Assembly: GCF_023343835.1 (NCBI RefSeq)
Contig: NC_064447.1
Coordinates: 1,984,001 to 2,048,000, forward strand
Source: Lagopus muta
Lineage: Eukaryota; Chordata; Aves; Galliformes; Phasianidae
DNA length: 64,000 bases
Direction: 5' to 3'
Every line of letters starts with the position of its first letter. Positions within the stretch are counted from its first letter, which is position 1. Shown here piece by piece: positions 1 to 29,000 of the stretch. Made by a program: the position numbers and the translations under genes. Below the pieces are notes generated by a model. It was not told where the DNA came from and did not search any database. It saw only the letters and a list, made by a program, of their open reading frames with translations.

Positions 1-1
1 T

Positions 2-18211
<18,210 letters not shown>

Positions 18212-18763
18212 GGGGTCAGCCCTGGAGTTCCACAACACCTGTATTCCGGCACGCTACGAGCCGATGCGAGGCCACGATTGGGGCGGAATTCCCCCCCCAG
18301 CCCCTCAGCACAGCACCTCCCGCGGCCCTCAGCGCCGAACCGAGCCGAACGGAGCCGAGCCGAACCGAACCCCTCACACGACCCTCACCGAGGCGCCCTC
18401 CTCCGCCCCGCAGCGTGGCGTCCAAACGCGGCTCCGCGCGTCCTCACCGCGCCCACGGCGGAGCCCCGCCGGCCCCATGCCGAGCAACGGCGGCGGCCCC
18501 AACCCGGCTCCGCGCCGCGCCGCCCCCGGCTCCGCTTCAACCGCCGCGCTCCCGCCCCGCCCCAGCGCACGCGGCGCCGCAGAGCGCTGTCCATTGTGCT
18601 GCGGGGCGCGGCTCCGCCTCAATCCCCGCCCCGGCTCCAGCGGGCCCGGCTGGATTCGGCGGGCGGAGCCGAACCGAGCTGCGCCCCGTTTTATCGTAGT
18701 GAAGCGCTCGGAGCCCGGCTTATCGCTCCTGGGGTTCTGGCTAGTGGGGCACGCTGCAAGGGT

Positions 18764-19282
18764 TGAATCCTAGAATGGCCTGGGTTGCAAAGGAGCTCAA
18801 TCATCCAGCTCCAACCCCCTGCTGTGTGCAGGTCGCCAACCAGCAGCCCAGGCTGCCCAGAGCCACATCCAGCCTGGCCTTGAATGCCTGCAGGGATGGG
18901 GCATCCACAGCCTCCTTGGGCAACCTGTTCCAGTGCCTCACCACCCTGTGTGTGAAAAACTTCCTCCTAATCTAACCTAAACCTCTCCTGTCTCAGTTTA
19001 AAACCATTCTCCCTCATCCTATCACTATCCACCCTCATAAACAGCCATTCCCCCCTCCTGTTTATACGCTCCATTGAAGTACTGGAAGGCCACAATGAGT
19101 TCTCCGTGGAGCCTTTTCTTTCCCAAGCTAAACAAGCCCAGTTCCCTCAACCTTTCCTCATAGGAGAGATGCTCCAGCCCTCTGATCATCTTAATGGCCC
19201 TCCTCTGGACCCACTCAAAGAGCTTCACGTCCTTCCTGTGCTGGGGAGCCCAGGCCTGGATGCAGTACTGTAGATGGGGTCA
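18764..19282 (-). mobile_element. CR1 LINE, longest copy in the window
   Basis: This is a reverse copy of about 520 bp. Its sense strand still reads the end of CR1 ORF2 ([35 protein letters not shown]). It abuts the SEC14L5 CpG island. Confidence 0.96.
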
Positions 19283-19576
19283 AAGGGCTATAGGGCTGTA
19301 GGACATCTGAGCCCCAGGTGCTGAGGCAGGCAGATCCACCATGCCTAAGGCTCACATCACCATGTGCTCACAGTGTTACCCCTCACCTCGGTGCTCCAAT
19401 TCCTCGTGTTGTACCAAGAGAATGCGTTACAGCAGAGAGCTGCTCCCTGTCGGGCCACCTGCTGGACAAGGAAGCCATAGCAGAAAGCTGTCAGTAGCTC
19501 TGCGTTGTCCTTGAGGGTGTTTAATCAAAAACGTGTGGATGTGGTGCTCAGGGACATGATTTAGTCGTGGGTTATT

Positions 19577-19665
19577 AGAGTTAGGGTAGTATGGTCAGGT
19601 TTTGGTTGGACTCGATGATCGCTGAGGTCTTTTCCAACCTGAGCAATTCTATGATTCCATGGTTC
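19577..19665 (+). mobile_element. CR1 LINE 3' tail
   Basis: Only the last about 90 bp are present: GTTGGACTCGATGATCGCTGAGGTCTTTTCCAACC and ATTCTATGATTCCATG. Confidence 0.88.
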
Positions 19666-22600
19666 TACGTGGCTGCACTCGAGGAGGAGCTGCCCATGCT
19701 GGTGGCACCTGTGGGCAGCAGCACAGGGCACCAAGGGGAGGTGAGAAGGGGATGTGAGAGACCAACCTGGCAATGTTTTACACCTTCAAAAACCTCCTTT
19801 CAAATTCTCCCAGGGGACCAGCTGACACTTTGCAAGATCATGTTTCCTTTCCTGCCTCCTTATCACTTCAAGCTGTAGAGCATCTCCTCTTCTAGACAGG
19901 CGTTTGAGGAAGCTGCGGTCCTATTTCTGATCAGTAATGTTTCCTGAAACGTTTTGCTGCCTCCAACCAAGCGGGCCAGCCTGCCATTGCTCTGTAAAGA
20001 ACACACAGAGCCCTGAAATGACAAAACTCTGGGAAAGCCACATCCTGCATGGCCAGAGCAGCCAACATCTCCTGCAGGCTGTGCCGAATGGCTGGGTGCT
20101 GAAACCAAGTCATCCAAACCCTGCATCTGCCTTCACACCTGCTTTTATGCTCTCCTTTCCCATTCAGGATGTAACATTTTCAAAGGAATGGTGTTTCTCT
20201 CCCACCTCTGTTAATGTTATGTTTCCTTAGAGGGAACAGGAGACAAAAACATGATTTCTGCCCTCTTGCTGCGACGCACCAACCTGTTCCTACTTTGTGG
20301 CTCAATAGCGGTGCTCTTTCATGTTCTACTCATAGAAAACAGGTCAGTATCTTGGAAAGCAGCTTCCCATCCTTTCCTCTGCTGGGCAGCCCTGACTAGA
20401 ATCTCCCTTCTCCAATATGCCTTGGTCTCCTGCCACCAGCTCCCCTTGGAACACTGCAGTTGTGGTAGGATACCTTTTCTCCAACCCAGAGGAAGCTCTC
20501 TGCAGGCATTCCCACTGCCCTGAAGCCCATCCGTTCCACTTTGCTGTTCTATCACCTACGTGGATGGGATGCTTGCTGCAAGGGCTGGCATTCAGCCCTC
20601 AGTTTTTCTCACTGGGGCTGTTCAGAAGGAAGTTCTCACTCCACAGAAGTTCAGTGCTGCTGATAGGAACCCGATCTCTGTGGTTAGAAATGAGTACAAC
20701 CCTCAGGAAGGACGTCTGGTCTGTAGACACCATCCAGCTTCCACTTCACCCATTTCCAATGGCTTTTCCCTCTTTCTTCAACTTCCCTGCTTCATCTTTG
20801 GGTGTACATCGGGAAAAAAAAACAACAAAAAAACACCCCAAAACCAGCAGCAATTCCAGTGAGAGGTGAATCAGGAGAGGAAAAGAAGTTGTAGGGATTG
20901 CTCAAGGTGTTCTTATTCTCGTTTCCTTCATTACAAAAGCATCTGACCTCTGAAGAAGGTCTGTGGCAGTGGTCAGCCCTGCAGGGGCTGTCTCACACAG
21001 CAGCAAGAAGATGATGGCAAACCAGCATCACACAGACAGCCCAGCTCTTTCTGCACTGTCACACCAAGTCACTTCCCAGCTGTCTTTCACACGTGTTTAA
21101 CAACCCTTGCAAGATCAGCATCGTTTAAACATTAAAGAGTCTCTTTAAAAATTCAGCAGCAAAGTTCACCCGGTTTTCAGAGCCATATTTAAAGCAGTGT
21201 AGAAGTGCACTTCTACTTTCTAGAAGTGGGCTCGTGTCCAGCCCGTGCATGGAGCTGTAAGAAGAGGCTTTGCAACCACACTGCCCTCCCCAGCGGTGCT
21301 CAGAAAAATATGTTCCCACAGTTTGCAGCTAGCATTTAACATAGCCCTGCTTGACAAAAGCTAAGCAGAAGTGGGGGCTGCTGCTTTCAGAGTCAGCAGA
21401 AGTTAAAATCCTGATGCTTTCTGCACTGAGGACACAGATCAGCAGCCCGTTCCCCAGCAGGCCCCATATCCTGCGGGTCCCTCGTGCTTTGCCTTCCCTG
21501 TGCTGCTTACATCAGCTGATGCTGCAAGTCTCTTTTTCTGGTGCAAAAGTGAGACGGAACGCCCTGCCAAGGTCGTGCAGTGAGGTGGTGGAGATCACTG
21601 ACGGAGATGGAAGAGGAGATCTAATGAGCTCCAGTCCGGCACATCTTACAGCAGATTCGGTTACCTTAGCCATCAGACTGCAGATAAATAGTGTACTAAT
21701 GGCTCTCTGCTACACTCACCTTTCAAGATAATGCCGAGGTGGCTGTCTGCCCAACCTCCCCATCCTGCAGCTGTTAAAATGAGGCAGTCATACCTAGTTT
21801 TGGTTTATTTCATTAGGGAACAAGGGATCCCAGCCCACAGGTAGGAACTGAACTTCTGCTTTGCGTAAGAAAAACACAAAATAAAGCCATCAGGACATGG
21901 GTATTTGACCCCCAAAGCTGCCAGGCCAACAGCTGACCCTGCTGGTACTCCTCAAATTCCATCTTTGTGAGCTTACACACAAGCAGTGTGTCAAACACTG
22001 TTATGTCCATTCACAGGGACTGCTTTCATCTCCCACAGTGGCTCATGAAACACTCATTGATCTACATTTTAACAGCTCGCTATGACCTGCAGGACTCATT
22101 TGTAAATGCCAAAGACACTCCCTGTCTTCGCTGCGTGCGGGGCTCTCTTACACAGACACAAAGTGTTGTGACAGCAGCAGATTCCCTTACAATTCCCTTA
22201 CAAGCAAGCTATGATACTGCAAATGAAGACAGACTCCAGACTCTCTGACAATACCAGAGAGGCCTTGCATAAATAAAACGCATCCTGTTCAAATGAGATA
22301 TTCTGTGACTGCTCTGGCTGTGCTTCGTCCCTTCACACATTGCCCTTTTTGCCCCTCATAAGTTGTCACCCTGCGATGCGCTGAGCTCTGCCTGATCCCA
22401 CTTACCTAGGAGTAAAGCATGACACAGGTTTGTTATTCTGGGTCACTGAAATCAGCATCACCTCCAGGAGTGCATCTCCAGTCATGTTCTCTCCCAGCAT
22501 TTCTCTGGAAAGGTAGCAGTTGGCAACAATGCTATTAATAGGAGAACGGAAAGTTTTCTGTGCTTGAAGCAATGGCGCATGGAATGTGAGGAGTTCAAAG

Positions 22601-23152
22601 AAAATGATGGAAAACAAACAATGTGGCTGCTTTGGAAAGCAGGCAAAGCCTGACACCAGGATCTCCTGTCTGATAGGAGCCTGTGTGGTTTCTTTTTCAG
22701 AGAGGTTGCCAGTAAGCTGGGGACACTGGATTGCATGGGCTTTGTGAAAGGTTAATGACTTCCCTGCTCTTTTGCAGGCATGCAGCTGAGGATACACAAA
22801 ATACAGCAACCCTGGGTCAGAATCTCACTGTTTCCAATCTCTGCCACATGTGAGCACCAGCTGCGTTGTGGTTGGGCTTGGGCAGGCTTACCTCTGCCAG
22901 GCCATGACCCACTGCGAATATTTCACATGTAATCTTCTGGGGACATTAAAATACACATGGCTATGGAAGGAGCATCGAGTGCACTCTCTTTCAGAGCACA
23001 GAAACAAGCCCTGCTGGGATGGGACTGTTCCTGCTGCTCTATTCTGCTCCAGCCCTCAGTTCCATACTCACACTTTGAGAAAATCCCGTCATTATTGGCG
23101 TCGGTAGCAAAACCCCCATTGACTGCCACAAGACTCTTCAGGCCTTAATAAT

Positions 23153-23228
23153 GTCAACAAGATTTGAAGGTGGAAGAGATGAAGCCACATCCGTTTTATC
23201 CTCTCCTTTTTCACTGCTGGCTCTTACA
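23153..23228 (-). pseudogene. Partial duplicate of STXBP4-like exon 21
   Basis: The minus strand reads SEKGEDKTDVASSLPPSNL then VDIIKA and a TGA. This parallels exon 21 ([25 protein letters not shown]) with one 6-base in-frame gap and the same AGCAG|T acceptor-like border. It lies downstream of the terminal exon, so it is most simply a decaying local duplicate. An alternative last exon is possible because the phase is compatible. Confidence 0.5.
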
Positions 23229-24161
23229 CATTCCATAGCACGCTCCTTTGCTATTAAGTCTCAGGTGCAGGTGGTGACACACAGGCTGCTCCTTCCCAGA
23301 GCCACGTTGGTTCTGTGCTCTGGCAGCCGTGGAGAGCAGTGGATGGAGACATTGCCCTCCAACAGAGCCTGCAGCCCAACGCTTCTGAAGACGTGCTGCT
23401 GGGAGCAGATTGCATCTGCCACACAAACCCCATGGGGACAGGAGGTGCTTTCCCAGACACAGGGCAGACCAAACTGGTGAGACTGGGCTCGGCTCTGTGC
23501 ACATCTTAGCTGTCTTATTGCAGCTTCCCCCTGCCTGTATAACGTGAGATGGGAACCAAGCCCTAGGGCTGAACCCACAAGAAACACCAGTAACTGCTCC
23601 TGAAACAGGAGCGCTAGGGAGCAAGCTGTGAACCACAGCACACACCAGCAAGATAAATACTGTTTAAAAGCAGCTCCTTCCTGGCTGTATTCTTGTGAGT
23701 GGTCCAAAGAACAATGTTTCCTTTTAAAAGAAGTCTTTTAATTTACATTCTGAGAGTTGTATTCAAAAAAGTCACAAGCTATGAAAGTAAATTCAATTGA
23801 AATTTCAGACTGGTTCTTTATCCGAGAAATTCCAGCACACAGTTCATTGTTTTAGCAGTGCAGAGACATCTGTGAGTACAGCAGGTATTAGTTACCATCA
23901 TGATTTCTCCTAGGCCTGTACTGTAAGCTATAAAGGATGCCCTGAATCCACGCAAAGGAAAGCTAAAGTAACTGTAACTTGGTGTAACAACTAGAGTGCA
24001 TTCCATTTGCCTGCCACTCCTGTATGTATCTTGCTGTCAGCTGCCAAAATACGGGAGTTAAAATGGCGTGGAGCGAGATATTTGTCTCCAAAGTCTCAGG
24101 GCACAGTGACTGCAAGCATAGCCTGCTGAGAAAGCCAGCACCTGCTGAGCAGTGCGTTCAT

Positions 24162-24167
24162 TTTATT
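24162..24167 (-). terminator. Possible polyadenylation signal AATAAA
   Basis: This is the first canonical AATAAA that I notice on the minus strand downstream of the stop at 25,962, giving a 3' UTR of about 1.8 kb. The call is weak: one hexamer at that distance is expected by chance. Confidence 0.25.
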
Positions 24168-25044
24168 TGCCAGTGTTCACCTCAGATCTCTACCTCGTCC
24201 ATTGCTAACCATGTGCAAGCTTGCATCGCACAGATCCAGCTCCCAGGTGATTCTGCAGGCTGTTATTGAGGTGTGTTTGCTATGTCTGGGCTCTGCAGAG
24301 AGCACTCAGTGCTCAGCAGCACGTGGGCACCAGGTGCACACAGACATCCCCAGCAGCTTGCTGGGATGCTGCTTCTGTTTCAAGCATCGCAGCTGAGTTA
24401 AGCTATACAAAAAGAATAAAAAGAGAAGTACCTATCCCAAGACAGCCAGCACGCTACGGATTCAGCTGCATCGACGACAGCCACTAAATGTGCTTTGGTT
24501 ATTTGTATGAAATACCAAAAGGAATCTGAGTCCCTTGAGTAAGTCAGTGCTCCTCTTACTACCCAGGATCCAAGCTCTAAAAGGCTGCCAGTGAAATCCA
24601 GGCTTGTGTAACCTCTTGAGAATAGTTCTCCTATAAAGCTGCAAAACCAAGAGCAGATAGCCTTGTATGATAGCTCAGAGGTAGACGTGCAGGGGAGGCT
24701 GCTGAAAAAGTCTTGGGTAGCAGTCAGGAGGAATCAGTCTCACTTTAGAAAGCTTATTTCTTTCTCTGGGCTGCCTGGAAGCTGAAGCTCCTGCTGTGTG
24801 TCCTTGCCATCTCCCAGCACAGCAGCTGCATTATGAGCGGTCGCAGTTCTGAGCGTGAGCTGCTCGTGGGAGGTTTATGTTGGCTTTGCAGGCAGCTCCT
24901 TGGTTGGGCTCGGTGACTGCAGCTGGTCACCCTTGTTCTGGCTTGGAGGAGGAGGCCACGTGGTCTTCTGATGGAGATGGCTGAAACGAAAAAGTGTTTT
25001 TTGTAACTCGGGTGAAGGATACAAAAGATAGGATGAAGACTTTA

Positions 25045-25285
25045 GGATGAGAGGTGGTGGCTCTGTGTTGCATGAGGAGAGATTCAGGTTGGATAGTAGG
25101 ACAAAATTGCTCTCTGAAAGAGTGGTGAGGCATTGGCACAGGCTGCCCAGAGGGTCACCATACCTTGAGATGTTCAAGAACTGTGGGGTTGTGGCACTGA
25201 AGGACACAATTATTGGGCAAGGTGGGATGGGTTGGACTTCATGATCTCAGAGGTCTTTTCCGACACAGATGGTTCTGTGTTGCTA
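25045..25285 (+). mobile_element. CR1 LINE 3' fragment
   Basis: This is a diverged copy with GATGAGAGGTGGTGGC, GGTGAGGCATTGGCACAGGCTGCCCAGAG and GGACTTCATGATCTCAGAGGTCTTTTCC. Confidence 0.87.
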
Positions 25286-25961
25286 CAACTTGCTACTGAC
25301 TAGGGAAAAGGGGAGGCCGTGGATCTCACGAGGCTGATTGTGCTGGCTATCTGCTTTGTCTGAAAATGATTTTCCTAGCCTCAAAATCGTGGATTTCAAA
25401 CTCCTACTTTGTACCTAACTGCCTCCATGCTGGCAGACTCTAAGGTTCACTTGAGGTGATCAGTTAATACAGTTGACACAGACATTCAGGTCTCAAAAAC
25501 ATGCTCTTTCAGCAGATGCCTTCAGGACGTGGCTCTCTTAGATGTAATTCACTTCAGAGTTTTCAGGGAAACTCTTAGAACACTGAAGATCCAAACAGAG
25601 CCACACATGTCCTATGATTCTTGGCTGGAACTTCAGCACACCATAACTCCATGGTGTAACAGTTTCATGCATTCAGTGAGGATTTTTCCCATGCTCAGAG
25701 CTCACAGTCGTCTAAAAAGTGCCACAGAGCCATGATTTTCCATCTGGCCTGAAGGAAAAAGTGCATTTTAGATCCAGGAATTCACCCCATACTTTGCTGT
25801 GCTGGGTGAGAAGGCTCTTGCTGTCTAGCAGAGGACTTCCTTCTCTCTTATGACCACATGAAGGTCTCTGTCACATGATCTGGTTCAAAGTTGTTGAGGA
25901 AAAAATTTGAAGAGATAGGAGTTATGATGTAAAATGTACACAGCAAGATAGATTTTGATAC

Positions 25962-26023
25962 CTACTCCTTGTAGTTTGGGAGCCCTTCAGCAGGCAGGCA
26001 CTGGTCCCTGTCACACGGCGAAG
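25962..26023 (-). CDS. STXBP4-like terminal coding exon 22
   Basis: After acceptor GTTTTACACTTCCAG the exon reads [19 protein letters not shown] and stops at TAG (complement 25,962-25,964). The phase is exactly that needed by exon 21. The ending resembles the C-terminus I recall for STXBP4 (...DC..ELPN.K). If this exon is right, no WW domain separates it from exon 21. Confidence 0.65.
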
Positions 26024-29000
26024 CTGGAAGTGTAAAACCAAGAATAAGCAAAGGGTTGGAAAGGATGCCCAACACAAGTAACACTGCTACATCGTGGTAA
26101 CACACACATAAATGACGCAGGCACTCTGGAAATGCTGACATGCTCATTTTTTCGAGTGCTTCTCAAAGGCTACCATTGTTTTCCTTGCATCCTGGGCTCT
26201 GAGAGGAGGCAATGCTGGAGTGCAGCACAGGAAAGGCTGTGGCAGTGTGCCCAGTTGGTGAATGGCATCAAAGAGCAAGGAATGGGCACACATTTGGGGC
26301 TGTATGCTCACCTGATCGTGACAACAGGATTAGAAGCTCATCTTTCGCATGGAAAGAGACAAGTAGGGTCAAATAACTGCTGCTAAGAAGCGTCTGTGGA
26401 TCACAGCTGAGAACCTCGGGCTGGAAAGTTAATTCAGGTGCTTGGTGAATGATTTTCTCCCTTTTGCAGCCCACTGAGAGTGGAGAAGAGCCCAGGTTGC
26501 CAGACTTGTATACCAAGGAAACAGGGAGATTACTCTTCCCCTCTACTCAGCACTGCTGCACTCATGCCAGGATGGTGAATGAAGGTTTTGGTTCCCAGTT
26601 CAAAGCTGCTGAGAAGCTGGATAAAATTCAGCAAAAGCAGCCCTGGGGCTGAGAACCTGCAAGGGGAGCTCAAGGAGGGCTGAAGGAGATGAACTTATTT
26701 AGCCTGGCAAAGAGGAGGCTGAAAAGCAATCCCACAGCGCTCACTCCTACCTCAAGGGTAATTACAAAGACATTGAAGCCAAACTCTTGTTGGCAGTGGC
26801 AGACAACACAACTAGGGGCAACTGCCAAAGATTGCACCTTGGGGAGTTCAGACTAGACATTAGGAAAATCTTTTTCTGCATGGAGCACAATGCAGCTCGG
26901 GAAGACGTTCTCCAGAGAGGCTGCAGACCTCCATTTTTGGAGGTGTTCAAGATGCAGTTGGCTGAAAGCACTGCAGATCTGGTCTGGTGTGTTGGTCCTT
27001 CCTGGAACAGGAGATTTGACTGCTTATCTCAAGTACTTCCTTTCAGAGCGTTACTGTGATTCTATGAAACCATCCTCCTTACTCCTGGTTTCTTTGCAGG
27101 ACAAGTATCTTTCCTCTGGTCCTGGGCACAAGCCACACTCTCTGACTCTTTAGACCACAAGCCTGATTGCCAGATCCATCTACAAATCATATGGGTATAT
27201 AGAGGGCAATTACATCTCAGTCAGCATGAAAGAATCAGGAACATTCAAGGGAGACATAGCTGGTACAGCAAACAATTGGTGGAAAGTGTAATTAATGCTA
27301 ACAATTAACATCATTGAGACTTGCTTGGATTTGGGTTTCTCCAGTCAGCTGAGTGCTTACCGTCCTTGTTGGAGAGCATTGGTGCTAGCAGCTCTTTAGC
27401 TTCTGATAGCAAAAGGTCAACAAGATCTGAAGATGGAAGAGATGTATCTGAGACTGCCTTTGTTTTATCCTCTTCTGTTTCACTGTTGACTCTTACAAAT
27501 ACGGAAAGTGCCATCAATACATCTATCATGGAACAATCATTGACAACCCTGGCCAGCTTCTTCTGAAGGACACCCTATGTGACTGCATTCAGAGGGCACT
27601 GCCCCTCCACTTCAGCATTACAGGAATCCCTTTCAGATTTGCTTGTGTTGTTACAGATAGAGATTTAGGATATACCAACAAAGTACTTTGTTGGAATTTC
27701 CATTTTGTTTAGAATTCCTCAAAACCTTATTTTCCTTCATTACTGTAGAAATGACCATCTTGAAAACCTCACCATTTTAAAGAACTGTTTCCCCTTACCA
27801 TCACTCTTACAAATCAGCCTTTTTTAAGGGGCTGTTATTGCCAACAGGATCGTAACCTTTAAACAGGTGAACTGATTTAAAACAAAAGAAAGCAAAACAT
27901 GACCTGACTTCCCATAATAGAATTCTGATACAAGGGTTAGAGGAGCCCTGACCTTCCTTTCTGCAACCATTCCTGAAGTCAAGAGTCATGTTTGCTCTTT
28001 GCTTCCACTCACTCTATCAGCTTCCACAGCTGCTGATAGAGAACTACATGGCCCTAAAGCCAAAGAGTGATTTATATTAGGAAAAGCAGGTGAGTCACAA
28101 CTCTGCTTCACTCAAACAACTTGCTAAGGGGCTGTGCTAACAGGGGCAGCTTAACCACAGGAGTGCTTCACCTACTCATTTCCCCCCAAAACAGAGGCCA
28201 GCTGCCCCTAAAGTACCAACTCATCTGCAGCCCCCACAGCATCATTTCCCAATGGTTTCCTTCCCAAAGTGACAGCACAGGTCGGTTCTGTGCGAATCAC
28301 CTTCCCCTGAGAAAGGTCAGAAAATGAAATGTTCCTGGTTTGCAGTTCCCAGAAGCCATCTCCTACCTTTTCTCATCCTGTAAGTGACTGGGTGTGCTCA
28401 GGACCTTGTGAACGTTCTGCCATAAAACAAAAACAAAACAAAATTAAAGGTTTCAGACTTGTAGGGACGAATAATTCCTGAGAACAAACCCCATGGGCTT
28501 CTGCTGCTGATCAGATTTAATATGACAGTAATCAGCTTCTGCTTATTCATTGCCCTTGAAGCAAATATCTCAAGGCCTTTTGCAGCACAGGCATGCACAG
28601 CCCATGCAAATACACAGACACTTCTAAATTATGCATTTTAATGCCAGCAGATAAAGTATACTGAACACAACATAAAAATACTCTCCCAAAGAGTGGCTTG
28701 GCAGCCTATATTTCAGCAAGCCCATGATCATCACTACCAAACAATCCCTGCTTTCTGAATGGTACCTACACGTGTAATTTCTCCCTGTGGTTAACGAATG
28801 CTCAAATACTACTGAGGGATGTATAACAAGGAGACATTTTGGCCCTGGAGATTAAATCCTGTGATTTTTGTCCCTTGGTCCAAGCCAAACCCACTTGCAA
28901 AGTCCAGCCTGAAACTTCACACAGCCCAGCTTCTGGTGCTGCACATCCAGAGGTGTTTAAATTCATAGAATCCTGGAATGGCCTGGGTTACAAAGACCCA

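Larger units (their letters stand above)
19283..25961. other. Intergenic spacer between the STXBP4-like gene and SEC14L5
   Basis: No intact gene is recognised. The stretch holds CR1 fragments (about 19,577-19,665 and 25,045-25,285), the exon-like duplicate at 23,153-23,228, and presumably the 3' UTR of the STXBP4-like gene at its right end. Open frames here have no family resemblance and overlap each other on both strands. Confidence 0.5.

Noticed and set aside
18264..18773. Long overlapping open frames of 160-170 codons on the plus strand, with shorter ones on the minus strand
   Set aside because: They lie in the CpG island, read in several frames at once, give Pro/Ala/Arg-rich peptides, and stop codons are rare there for compositional reasons.
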